The translations under genes were made by a program, and so were the position numbers. A DNA stretch of 37,795 nucleotides, taken from contig PCXA01000019.1 in NCBI GenBank assembly GCA_002796325.1, positions 15,153 through 52,947 on the forward strand. Direction: 5' to 3'. Of this stretch, positions 7,839-15,251 are shown piece after piece. The notes below the pieces were generated by a model. That model saw only the letters and a list, made by a program, of their open reading frames with translations, was not told the DNA's origin and made no database searches. Origin of the DNA: Deltaproteobacteria bacterium CG11_big_fil_rev_8_21_14_0_20_47_16 (GTDB lineage Bacteria > UBA10199 > GCA-002796325 > 1-14-0-20-47-16). How positions within the stretch are numbered: the stretch's first letter is position 1; every line of letters begins with the position of its first letter.

Positions 7839-8363
7839 TTAGAGGGCATGAATGTCCTTCACATGCTCCAATGCCTTGCGGGACAAGGGGCCTTGAGCGG
7901 GCTGGCCCTGATCCTGCGGTATCTGGGAACTTTGACGACGGATATCGGTGCCGCCGCATTTGGCGCACCGGTTCGGAAACCTGGTTTCGACTTCCTTCTG
8001 GAATTCCTGTTTGAAGGCCTGCGCGATATCGAGATCGGCTTTTTCCAAAGTCTTGAGGATCGCCTCGCTGACCGCATCTCCCTTGGCTAGGCGATACAGA
8101 CGGATCGACTCCTTGCGCTCGTCCTCGAGGTATTGGCGACCGAGGGTGGCCTGCGGCTCCAGGTCACGCACTTTGCTTTCAAGCTCTTCGATGCGGTGCT
8201 GGCCTTGTGCGATTTGAGATTGAAGGCCAACGACTTCTTGCCGGCTTTTCTGCAGGCACTCCTCGGATTTGGTTTCGAAGTGCTGATTCAGAATCTCGGT
8301 GAAGTTCTTTTCCGTCACCTCAACGCCGAACGTTTCCTTCAACAATTTATTTAAGGGATGCAT
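7839..8363 (-). CDS. Nested in-frame scaffold protein (internal start)
   Basis: Inside the protease gene, and in the same frame, an ATG at 8363 is preceded by GAGGAG with a six-base spacer, a near-ideal ribosome site. The product, 174 residues starting MHPLNKLLKETFG, would consist of exactly the predicted scaffold: an N-terminal helical segment, a long coiled coil and the C-terminal CxxC segment, without the protease. The protease-to-scaffold linker (KKIIKNNEELA) ends right at this start. Making extra scaffold from a nested start is well established for lambda Nu3 and relatives. That this start is used here is inference from the ribosome site and the domain boundary. Confidence 0.6.
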   Translation of the reverse strand: MHPLNKLLKETFGVEVTEKNFTEILNQHFETKSEECLQKSRQEVVGLQSQIAQGQHRIEELESKVRDLEPQATLGRQYLEDERKESIRLYRLAKGDAVSEAILKTLEKADLDIAQAFKQEFQKEVETRFPNRCAKCGGTDIRRQSSQIPQDQGQPAQGPLSRKALEHVKDIHAL

Positions 8364-9170
8364 GGCAAGCTCCTCATTGTTCTTGATAATTTTTTTGGGA
8401 ATGGATGCCTGGGCGGCGATCGTTTGAAGATGTTGTGATTGCTGCACGGGCCGACCGTCGTCGCCGATCTGTTTGGCGAATTCATCGGCCCCTTGCCAGA
8501 CGAGGGAAATTTCCCAGAACTTGTCGATCTTGGTGACGATGATCCGCACCGTCTCGCCCTCGATTTCCTCACCGAGATGATCGAAGAATGTGCCCGTTTC
8601 CATGAGCGCGGGATGACTCGGCTTCCATTCGAAGCTGACGGTGACGCTGGCGGAGTGGATGGCCCCCTGAAGGACGCCGCGGACCGTCATGGGGTCCTTG
8701 ACCGTGTCCAGTTTGAGAATGGCATTGATGCCGGAAGGAAAACCGGCTGTGGTTTCATCCCAGTGGGATGATTCCACGCGACCGACCCAATTGTTCACGC
8801 TGGTGTTGTGATCCTTGAAAACCGTCTGTCCGTTTAATTTGGAGACGGAGGCCTTGAGCATTTTCTCGTCCGTGAAATCGATGGGACGATCGGCCAGCAC
8901 GGTGGCTGACAAAGCCCTGAAGGTCGCGAATATGAAATCGTTCTCTGCCGGATCGACGCCATCCGTGGGTTGCAATGAAACGTCGCCCGATTCCTCGGCG
9001 AGATGCTCATGGGCAATCTTTTCGGCTTGATCGGGATTTTTCTTCGGATTTGAATTCTGGTTCTGGAGACAGTTTGGTCGGATAGATCCCACGAAAGTCA
9101 TAGACAAGCCCAGAGGCTTGCGACTTTTCCAGTTCGTGTTCGCCAGACTGATCTGTTGGTTCGTCAACAT
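7839..9170 (-). CDS. Prohead maturation protease with C-terminal scaffold domain
   Basis: A 443-residue protein. Residues about 65-215 resemble U35/S78-type prohead proteases: His in DHNTSVNNWVGRVES (about 121), Ser in GAIHSASVTVSFEW (173-175), and FWEISLVWQGADEFAK after it. Residues about 270-443 form a helical, coiled-coil scaffold (a run with EELESKVRDLE and LEDERKESIRLYRL) followed by RCAKCGG, a single CxxC. The protease would cut scaffold and capsid during maturation; the scaffold templates shell assembly. AGAAGGA precedes the ATG at 9170. The portal gene ends 96 bases upstream. Fusion of protease and scaffold in one frame with an internal start is known from lambda (C/Nu3); here the internal start is also visible (see the 7839-8363 entry). 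Confidence 0.82.
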   Translation of the reverse strand: MLTNQQISLANTNWKSRKPLGLSMTFVGSIRPNCLQNQNSNPKKNPDQAEKIAHEHLAEESGDVSLQPTDGVDPAENDFIFATFRALSATVLADRPIDFTDEKMLKASVSKLNGQTVFKDHNTSVNNWVGRVESSHWDETTAGFPSGINAILKLDTVKDPMTVRGVLQGAIHSASVTVSFEWKPSHPALMETGTFFDHLGEEIEGETVRIIVTKIDKFWEISLVWQGADEFAKQIGDDGRPVQQSQHLQTIAAQASIPKKIIKNNEELAMHPLNKLLKETFGVEVTEKNFTEILNQHFETKSEECLQKSRQEVVGLQSQIAQGQHRIEELESKVRDLEPQATLGRQYLEDERKESIRLYRLAKGDAVSEAILKTLEKADLDIAQAFKQEFQKEVETRFPNRCAKCGGTDIRRQSSQIPQDQGQPAQGPLSRKALEHVKDIHAL

Positions 9171-9266
9171 AGATATCCTTCTCTCGATATCTATGCTTCG
9201 AGCGTAAACTCCCGGTCACTTTCGTGATCCCGAAAAATATTTTTTCTTCAGAATCTTTCATAGGCG

Positions 9267-11744
9267 TCACTTGAAACGATCCACCACGTACCCGTGCCGA
9301 CAATGGGGATGGTACGGTGGCAACGCGATTCCCTGCGCAAGCAGCTGTGATGTATCCATTGCATCGACCACTACAGGGTGAATACGCCCGGGGAGAAAAG
9401 GATTGAGGTTCGGAAGGTTTTCGGGGTCCTGGTCGAGCACGTCCCGCACATGCTGCACGACGGGACCGACTTTGAAAATCTTGCCCGTCATGCTTTGGCA
9501 CCAAGGACAAGTCACGTTATCGAGAGGTCCCGTGATTTCGATCGACGCAGCCTTGGCTTCTTCAACCAGAAAAATGTTGCCCCAGTTACGTGAACGGTTC
9601 GTCGATGTTTCTACGACTCGCAGGATCTTGTAATCCTCCTGGGCGACGCGCTCTCCGAAACGACTACGAAATTTTGTCAGCTCGCCTGAGTCACGAAGGT
9701 TGCGGCCCGATGTCAGATATTCGTCCACCAGCCAATTTTTCAGGTCCTTTTTCGTTTGCGGGTTGGTGAGATAGCGACCGAAATAAAAGTCATCCGAGCT
9801 TTTGAGAAAGTTAATCGCCTTTTTGTCGATGAGATTGAACGACGGCTTAATCGGCAGATCGCCGCCGAAGGGCTCCACATCTTCCAAGCGGAAGTAGGAG
9901 TAGATCAATTTGATATTTTTGGAGGTCTTTTTATCGAGAACGGAGTTTTCCAAAGATTGGGCAAAAAACAGACCCATGGTTTCCAATACCCCATTGGCGA
10001 ACAGGTCGCTGTCGCCGGTCTCAAAATCGAAGTCCTCCAGGAAGGCTTTGACCTGCTTCAACGATTTGTTGCGGGAACCTCTCAAAACGGGATAAACCGC
10101 CGCGAAATATTCCCTCTGAAAACGATCGACCTGCTCTTGGGCGGGGTTGAGCTCGAAAGATTCCTGCCGAGGACAACACGATGGGAAATGTATGTTCAAT
10201 TCCTCAAGACAACGACGGTATTCCGATTCGACATTAATCTGTTCGTGTTCCGATAATCGCTGATGCATGACCTCGATAGGACGAGGCTCCTGGGCACGGT
10301 AGAAACCGGAGGCTTTGTCGTAAGCCATCCGAAAGGGATCCTTTGATTGTTCTGATGTGGCCGGATCTGCAGGGACAAATATCAAAGGGCTGCGCGGCCC
10401 TAACTCGGCCGGTCGGTCGTATCCGGCTTCCTGGGCGAACTGATTCTGATCAATGATCCCCTGATCATAGAGGCTTTTCAGATTGGCCAGTTTGGTCGCG
10501 TAGGTAGTTTCGTCCCGCTCGGCCGACAGAGATTTGGAAGGTTCAAATTCAATCCAGAGATTTTTGTAATCGATACCCAGCAGCGTGAGATGCAATTTGT
10601 AACCGTATTCCAGCACGCAGCGAACGGTCCGCTGGTAATTCGTGATGATGGAGAGCATTTTCTCGTACACGACACCGGCGTAGGTCTCGGTCGTCGAATA
10701 GGTTCTGCCATGCAATGCCGGATCCGCCTTGAGTCCTGAAAATACCTGCTGCTCATTCATCTCGAAGAGATCCTTGGCACCGGCGGCATCTCCCGTAATG
10801 GAGTGATGTTCCACCGTGAAGGAGTCCATGAAACCGACCGCGATGCCGTCCCGGTAATTGTGCTTGAGGCGCTGGGCCTGCTCGTCCAGAAATTGCTGAC
10901 AACGAGCGATGTACTCCTCGGTCTTTTCACCGGGGGATTGTTTGGGAGCGCGGACCAGAAAATTCACGAAACCAAGAAGCCCCATTTTTTTGGCGATGAA
11001 GCGGAGGTTTTTTACAATGTCCCGTTGGATCACGATCGACTCAAGGGCGGCCAGGATCGGGGGCACAGCGTAGGGGGAATTATCCAGCATCTGCATCGCG
11101 CAATACTGGTACGTCGCGGTGTTGAGAGTGATGAGGCCCTGGTCGCCCTGGGTCAGATCACAGGTTTTCTGATGGGGGCTATATTCGCCGGAATCGGGAT
11201 CATAAAGAAAGCGGATCTCTTTGAGCGGGACGAACACCACTTTGTCGATGCCCGTCAGATTCTCGTTCATGACCCATTCGACGCTGATGGCTCCGCCGCG
11301 GCCGATCTGGGCGAGTGCCGAATTCACGAAGCCGTCGATCCCACCGAACCGTCCGAAGACCGTCATGTTGAAACGGTTCAGCTCGTCCATGGCGGCCTGC
11401 TGGACTTGCTCCCGATCGGTTTCGACCATCACCGTGTGACCGGTGTTGCCGAGTTGGACGATGTTGTCGATCATCTGGGCCACGTCGGGATTCACGAGGC
11501 TTAAATTCTGCATCGCTTCGAGATATTCCAGGGGATAGGCCGCACCGACGGAACGCATTTCGCTGATAAGATCCCGCAGGAGATCGCCGAAGCCGACGGT
11601 ATCGACCGATACCCGTCCGACAGGGAGAGCTTTGGGATCAATTTCTTCGGGGGAGACGGTAGCCAACCCTTCGACCGATCTCTTGCGGGGAAAGTATACT
11701 TTGCCGTTCACGACCATGCGTTCCTTGACGAATGTTTGGTTCAT
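9267..11744 (-). CDS. Portal protein fused to Mu-F-like head morphogenesis protein
   Basis: An 825-residue protein. Residues about 40-500 read as a portal, the dodecameric ring through which DNA enters: FVPLKEIRFLYDPDSGEYSP, then a long helical stem region (LESIVIQRDIVKNLRFIAKKMG) and the wing-type ETYAGVVYEKMLSIITNYQRTVRCVLEYG. Residues about 530-825 read as an SPP1 gp7/Mu F minor head protein, ending with CPWCQSMTGKIF and PPYHPHCRHGY, the Cys/His pattern closing that family. The two are often adjacent genes; here they are one frame. The start at 11744 has no clear ribosome site (CACCCGC only), and no large-terminase gene precedes it, so a rearrangement just upstream is possible. Alternative start: the Met at residue 11. 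Confidence 0.8.
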   Translation of the reverse strand: MNQTFVKERMVVNGKVYFPRKRSVEGLATVSPEEIDPKALPVGRVSVDTVGFGDLLRDLISEMRSVGAAYPLEYLEAMQNLSLVNPDVAQMIDNIVQLGNTGHTVMVETDREQVQQAAMDELNRFNMTVFGRFGGIDGFVNSALAQIGRGGAISVEWVMNENLTGIDKVVFVPLKEIRFLYDPDSGEYSPHQKTCDLTQGDQGLITLNTATYQYCAMQMLDNSPYAVPPILAALESIVIQRDIVKNLRFIAKKMGLLGFVNFLVRAPKQSPGEKTEEYIARCQQFLDEQAQRLKHNYRDGIAVGFMDSFTVEHHSITGDAAGAKDLFEMNEQQVFSGLKADPALHGRTYSTTETYAGVVYEKMLSIITNYQRTVRCVLEYGYKLHLTLLGIDYKNLWIEFEPSKSLSAERDETTYATKLANLKSLYDQGIIDQNQFAQEAGYDRPAELGPRSPLIFVPADPATSEQSKDPFRMAYDKASGFYRAQEPRPIEVMHQRLSEHEQINVESEYRRCLEELNIHFPSCCPRQESFELNPAQEQVDRFQREYFAAVYPVLRGSRNKSLKQVKAFLEDFDFETGDSDLFANGVLETMGLFFAQSLENSVLDKKTSKNIKLIYSYFRLEDVEPFGGDLPIKPSFNLIDKKAINFLKSSDDFYFGRYLTNPQTKKDLKNWLVDEYLTSGRNLRDSGELTKFRSRFGERVAQEDYKILRVVETSTNRSRNWGNIFLVEEAKAASIEITGPLDNVTCPWCQSMTGKIFKVGPVVQHVRDVLDQDPENLPNLNPFLPGRIHPVVVDAMDTSQLLAQGIALPPYHPHCRHGYVVDRFK

Positions 11745-11778
11745 GCGGGTGATTACGTGAAAGGCGGGAATTTCAGCT

Positions 11779-11849
11779 TTTTCGGATCCGAAAACGAAAC
11801 TTTTCAGACGAGGCCAAAATTGCGGCTTGATGACGGCCGGTTACCGGCC
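11779..11849 (+). repeat. Two perfect palindromes in the divergent gap before the portal gene
   Basis: The 171-base gap between the portal start (11744) and the small plus-strand ORF (11916) holds a perfect 16-base palindrome, TTTTCGGATCCGAAAA (11779-11794), and a GC-rich hairpin GGCCGG-TTA-CCGGCC (11835-11849). Neither is followed by a T run on the minus strand, so they look less like terminators than like operator or structure elements of the divergent promoters. What binds them, if anything, is unknown. Confidence 0.5.
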
Positions 11850-11915
11850 TTGAAATCGGCAGGCGGCAACCCTTATCGAGTTGCTATGTTTTGCGTAAGC
11901 CGGTGTACTGGGGTC

Positions 11916-12140
11916 ATGAAAACAACGATCAAAAAAGTGAAAAGCATTTCCTACGACGTCGATAAACTCGGCGGGATTCAGCTGCTCGGAAACGATGTAC
12001 TGACGGCGGTTGCCCGGGGCGAGATGGATCTCAACCAGATCGCGATCAATCATCTGGCCGGTCGCGGGCTTGATGAAAATGGAGCATGGATCGGATTCGA
12101 CAAGGCGAAGGAACGGTTTATCGAGGAAGCCCGCCGATAA
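11916..12140 (+). CDS. Small conserved hypothetical protein, plus strand inside the prophage
   Basis: A 74-residue protein starting MKTTIKKVKSISYDVDKLG at 11916, the only likely plus-strand gene in the prophage. It contains NDVLTAVARGEMDLNQIAINHLAGRGLDENGAWIGFDKA, a layout I associate with small proteins found on plasmids and phages in many proteobacteria ('arG.ldln.ia...La.RGld..G.WvGf..A'), of no known function. A longer reading from 11736 would run through the two palindromes and is less likely. No strong ribosome site is seen. Its 3' end overlaps the end of the toxin gene abiEii (12118-12978) on the other strand by 23 bases, so the two transcripts converge. Confidence 0.6.
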   Translation: MKTTIKKVKSISYDVDKLGGIQLLGNDVLTAVARGEMDLNQIAINHLAGRGLDENGAWIGFDKAKERFIEEARR

Positions 12141-12978
12141 ACGCCTCGACCTGCGCGAAGGTTTTCGCGATGTCGCCATCAAGTCCGCATTCCTTCGCTA
12201 TCTTGCCAAATTTTGACTCCCAGTTTGCGGGAGGCGGACTGATCGCCTTCGGAATCCCGTGTGTTCCACGGTATTCGAATATCTTGCCGATCGCCGTCCT
12301 CAATACATCCGTTTTCAATGTTTTGGTCCCGATCAACAAGGCCAAGTCGATCAGGTCTTTCACCCTGGAATTTTCGGATTCCTCTCTCGGCAACGTGTAG
12401 GCGTGGAGTTTTTCCGCGAATTGCTGCTCTCTGGAAATGGCAGGGAACGGCAGTGTTTCAATGCCGGCAAACTCCAGCCAATCCTGACTGCCGATCTCCT
12501 CGACCGGATCCAACACGAGGGAGGAAACCACCACATCCATCGGGAAACGGATGAACAGTCGGCCGTCGAGATGCGCTTCGATGGGGAAACGGGAACCGCC
12601 ATAGGGCACGGCCTCCAAGTCCAAGGTCGGATTTCCGACAAGAAAAACGAAGAAATCGTTCAAATCCTCGCGGGCAGCCTTCTGCAATAGGTCGAAAATT
12701 TCCAAATCCTGCGCTTCCCGTTTGGCCAGCGTTTTTGCTCGGAGTACCAGGTCGATGTCCTTCGTGGTCCGGGCTTTTTGTATCCGTAACTCCATGGAGT
12801 ACCCGCCCTTGAGGAAGAGATTGCCGGGATGGGACTTGAAGAGGCGGCAGAGCAGACGATCGAACGCGACCTGCCGGCGCAATTTGTGCAAATCGACACC
12901 ATGCTTCTTGGAAAAATTATTGAGACGTCCCTCCAAGGCTGTTCTGAATGCCGTCGGTGTCCCGTATTTCCTGCTCAT
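12118..12978 (-). CDS. abiEii: AbiEii/AbiGii-type nucleotidyltransferase toxin
   Basis: A 286-residue protein of the type IV toxin-antitoxin/abortive-infection family. Residues 57-65 (KGGYSMELR) and 73-76 (KDID) match the nucleotidyltransferase motif I (GG..L...) with the DxD metal-binding aspartates; further on, FAEKLHAYTLP (186-196) and SRVKDLIDLALL (203-214) match the conserved Lys and the R-x-KDL-x-DL motif of the AbiEii group. The family is thought to transfer nucleotides to an RNA target, stopping growth during phage attack. The start overlaps the antitoxin stop by four bases, so the pair is coupled. All expected key residues are present, so it may be active. It occupies the place where a large terminase is expected. 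Confidence 0.85.
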   Translation of the reverse strand: MSRKYGTPTAFRTALEGRLNNFSKKHGVDLHKLRRQVAFDRLLCRLFKSHPGNLFLKGGYSMELRIQKARTTKDIDLVLRAKTLAKREAQDLEIFDLLQKAAREDLNDFFVFLVGNPTLDLEAVPYGGSRFPIEAHLDGRLFIRFPMDVVVSSLVLDPVEEIGSQDWLEFAGIETLPFPAISREQQFAEKLHAYTLPREESENSRVKDLIDLALLIGTKTLKTDVLRTAIGKIFEYRGTHGIPKAISPPPANWESKFGKIAKECGLDGDIAKTFAQVEAFIGGLPR

Positions 12979-13586
12979 GAACGCCGCTCCTTCCTGTCTT
13001 TCTCGATAAAGAATTTTGCAGCTCCGGGAACCCGGTCGACGATTGCCAACGCATCCTTGCGGGTGAGCAAACCGCGCTGCATGAATTCAGCGACCGCCTG
13101 CTGGACCAAGTGGTCCTCAATCTGTCCGGCGGCGATGATATCCAAGACCGTCCGTGGTGGCGTCGTGACCCGAAATCCTCTCATCGTCCGGCAATCCCCT
13201 TCATGGAGGTCTTCCCGATGAAGCACGAGCACAGCGGGAATCTCGCTGTTCCGACGGAATTTTTTCGGAACCGTCATGTGAAGTTTGGCGGACATGACAT
13301 CACTGGCGTCATAAATACTGAGGGCGGTATCGAAGGAATAAACCCCTTGGGGTTCGCCTTTCCGATTGCAGGACCAGAGCGACCAAAGAACATACTGGTC
13401 ATCCGGTTGATTCGGGAAATTGGACAAGCGATAGATCCCGCGATGCTCTCGAGTCCAATGTCCATGGTTGACGTGATACGGATGATTATTGATCCAAACC
13501 CCCGCCGCGATGGCCTGACGAGACGTAAAATAGCCCTGCTGGGCCGATGCTATTTCAAAAAGTCGCTTTTCTGGAGATTGGGTCAT
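12975..13586 (-). CDS. abiEi: AbiEi-type antitoxin/transcriptional repressor
   Basis: A 203-residue protein partnering the toxin. The N-terminus (FEIASAQQGYFTSRQAIAAGV, then WTREHRGIYRLSNFP) is the winged-helix domain of AbiEi proteins with the conserved 'GyFt..qa..aG' and 'RGvYRL' elements; the C-terminal two thirds (VYSFDTALSIYDASD, TVPKKFRR, RVTTPPRTVLDIIAAGQ, VAEFMQRGLLTRKDAL) match the AbiEi antitoxin domain. The start MTQSPEKR at 13586 is chosen because a GAGGT ribosome site lies seven bases upstream; a longer reading (from 13679) would translate through the operator and promoter. AbiEi proteins of known systems repress their own promoter by binding inverted repeats, and such repeats are present here. 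Confidence 0.85.
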   Translation of the reverse strand: MTQSPEKRLFEIASAQQGYFTSRQAIAAGVWINNHPYHVNHGHWTREHRGIYRLSNFPNQPDDQYVLWSLWSCNRKGEPQGVYSFDTALSIYDASDVMSAKLHMTVPKKFRRNSEIPAVLVLHREDLHEGDCRTMRGFRVTTPPRTVLDIIAAGQIEDHLVQQAVAEFMQRGLLTRKDALAIVDRVPGAAKFFIEKDRKERRS

Positions 13587-13588
13587 TG

Positions 13589-13671
13589 CACATACCTCAT
13601 AATAATTATGAGTATTGTGCAAACTAATCCATATTGCAAGCACATATACCTTAATTATTATGAGGTATGTG
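13589..13671 (-). promoter_or_regulatory. abiE promoter with palindromic operator
   Basis: A perfect 20-base inverted repeat (arms 13589-13608 and 13652-13671, based on ACCTCATAAT) brackets the likely promoter. The inner arm is also half of a 17-base palindrome CTCATAAT-A-ATTATGAG (13596-13612). On the minus strand, TTGCAA (13634-13639) and AATACT (13611-13616), 17 bases apart, are candidate -35 and -10 boxes lying between the arms, and the antitoxin's GAGGT ribosome site lies in the downstream arm. Binding of AbiEi to paired inverted repeats is established for characterised abiE operons; that these repeats serve it here is inference. Confidence 0.7.
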
Positions 13672-13711
13672 TTATTCAAGGGGCCTGTTTTTCTATAACT
13701 ATTTGAAATCT

Positions 13712-14017
13712 TTACTTATTGCTTCCACTCATCCGATCCAGATACTCCAAGGCGATCTGAGGATCGTCCTTGAGGGCTTTGAATATGGTCTGCCGGGCCA
13801 AAAGCTGGGGCCGTTGTTTGAGGATTTCCCGGCGGTCTTTGAAAACCGGGTCGGTCTTCAAGTGTTCCTGAAAAACCTGCAGGGTGATCCCCGCAAAACA
13901 ACAGGCCTCGGCATCGCTGCAGCCGAGCGAAAAGGCGTCCTCGAGTCTGCGAAGGCAATCCTCGCTCAACGTGCCGATCTTCGGCGGTTCGGGTTTGGGC
14001 TCAGTCTTTTTCGGCAT
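13712..14017 (-). CDS. Small-terminase-like DNA packaging protein
   Basis: A 101-residue protein, start MPKKTEPKPEPPK at 14017 after GGAG (spacer seven bases). A reading from 14071 would lie entirely inside the end of the methylase gene and is unlikely. After a Lys/Pro-rich lead, residues about 18-60 (LRRLEDAFSLGCSDAEACCFAGITLQVFQEHLKTDP) fit the helix-turn-helix of small terminase subunits ('A...G.sd.eAc..agIs..t...'). The remainder (FKDRREILKQRPQLLARQTIFKALK, then IALEYLDRMSG) is helical and fits the oligomerisation region. The small subunit recognises phage DNA and loads the motor subunit. It overlaps the methylase gene end by 17 bases. Confidence 0.7.
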   Translation of the reverse strand: MPKKTEPKPEPPKIGTLSEDCLRRLEDAFSLGCSDAEACCFAGITLQVFQEHLKTDPVFKDRREILKQRPQLLARQTIFKALKDDPQIALEYLDRMSGSNK

Positions 14018-15251
14018 GAATACGCTCCGCTTTCTTTCCCGTATAATTTTCCCAGCGGGTGACAATGACATCGCAATAGATCGGATCCAGTTCCACGAGC
14101 CGCGCCTTGCGGCCGGTTTTCTCGCAGGCGATCAGCGTGGTTCCCGAACCACCGAAAAGGTCGAGGACGATCCCTCCGCGCTTGCAGGAGTTTTCGACGG
14201 TTCGCACCACCAATTCGACCGGCTTCTGATTCGGGTGAAAAGCACGATCCTGTTTTTGTCCCTTGTCATCCTTCCGACCCGCGAATGAATTGAACGATGG
14301 GAATTCGAAGACATTGGGATGATTCTTCGGACCGTAAAATTCGGGATGGCCCTTGGCGATGTAGAGGATCGGTTCGTACTTCCAGGTATAGTGGCCGAAG
14401 TTCATCGCCTGCACGTCTTTCAACCAGATCAGCGTATTGCGATAATCCCAGCCAGCCTCAATGGCGCAGGTGAGGAATTCAAGGACGTTCGCTTCGGCGT
14501 AGCAAACATAGGCGGGAGCGTTGGCGGAACAGTTCGCGAAAGCGTTTCGGTAAACCTTTTCGAGAAAGCCCCGGAAGTCTTTCTGGTTGTCTCCCATGAT
14601 CTTTCTGCCGAAGGTATCCTCGTAATTCACGTTGTACGGAGGGTCGGTGAAAATCATGCCGGCCTGTTCGCCATTCAGAAAGGCTTTGAGCAACCCTTCA
14701 TCCGTGCTGTCGCCGCAGTGGAGGCGATGATCCCCCAGAATCAAAAGGTCACCGGGCTGCGTGATAGCCTTATCGGGAGGCTCCGGAACGGCATCCTCCT
14801 CGGCACCGGTAAGACTGTTTTCTTTTTCATAGCCGATCAGATCTTTCAATTCATCATAGTCGAAGCCCGTCAGTTCGATCGGATACTCGCCGATGTCGAC
14901 GTCGACGATCACGTCATGGAGTAGCTGAAGATTCCATTCCCCCTGGATCTTGTTCAGGGCGAGATTCAGCATCTTCTCTTTAGTGAGAGGGAGATCGACT
15001 ACGACCACCTTCGTCGATTTGATGCCTATGAATTCGAGTACTTTGAAGCGCTGGTGTCCGCCGACAATGTTGCCGGTTTGCTTATTCCAGACGATCGGCT
15101 CAACAAGCGAGAATTCCAGGATGGATTTTTTGAGCCGTTCCAATTGCTCGTCGGAAATCTGTCTCGGGTTATAGGGACAGGGATTCATCTCCGAGAGTTT
15201 TTTACTTACGAGGACCATGTCCATGTTCAATCTTTCGTTTGCTTCATCCAT
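14001..15251 (-). CDS. ParB-like nuclease domain fused to beta-class DNA methylase (N4-cytosine/N6-adenine)
   Basis: A 416-residue fusion. Residues about 15-110 are a ParB/Srx-like domain (NPCPYNPRQISDEQLERLKKS, then GNIVGGHQRFKVL with GGHQR at 64-68). Residues about 165-410 are an amino-methyltransferase: catalytic DPPY at 203-206 precedes the SAM-binding DLFGGSGTT at 364-372, the motif order of the beta class; AFHPNQKPVELV (338-347) is the usual lead-in to motif I. It methylates DNA, which can shield the phage from restriction. AGAGGAGG lies six bases before the ATG. It overlaps the end of the cytosine methylase gene by eight bases. Phage ParB-methylase fusions of this kind are widespread. 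The specificity is unknown. Confidence 0.88.
   Translation of the reverse strand: MDEANERLNMDMVLVSKKLSEMNPCPYNPRQISDEQLERLKKSILEFSLVEPIVWNKQTGNIVGGHQRFKVLEFIGIKSTKVVVVDLPLTKEKMLNLALNKIQGEWNLQLLHDVIVDVDIGEYPIELTGFDYDELKDLIGYEKENSLTGAEEDAVPEPPDKAITQPGDLLILGDHRLHCGDSTDEGLLKAFLNGEQAGMIFTDPPYNVNYEDTFGRKIMGDNQKDFRGFLEKVYRNAFANCSANAPAYVCYAEANVLEFLTCAIEAGWDYRNTLIWLKDVQAMNFGHYTWKYEPILYIAKGHPEFYGPKNHPNVFEFPSFNSFAGRKDDKGQKQDRAFHPNQKPVELVVRTVENSCKRGGIVLDLFGGSGTTLIACEKTGRKARLVELDPIYCDVIVTRWENYTGKKAERIHAEKD

Noticed and set aside
13589-13671. Inverted repeats as ends of a small transposable element
   Set aside because: Only 43 bases lie between the arms, no target duplication is seen, and the arms coincide with the promoter and ribosome site of abiE.
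13587-13679. Longer N-terminus for the AbiEi antitoxin
   Set aside because: It would translate through the inverted repeats and promoter boxes; a good ribosome site lies right before the shorter start.
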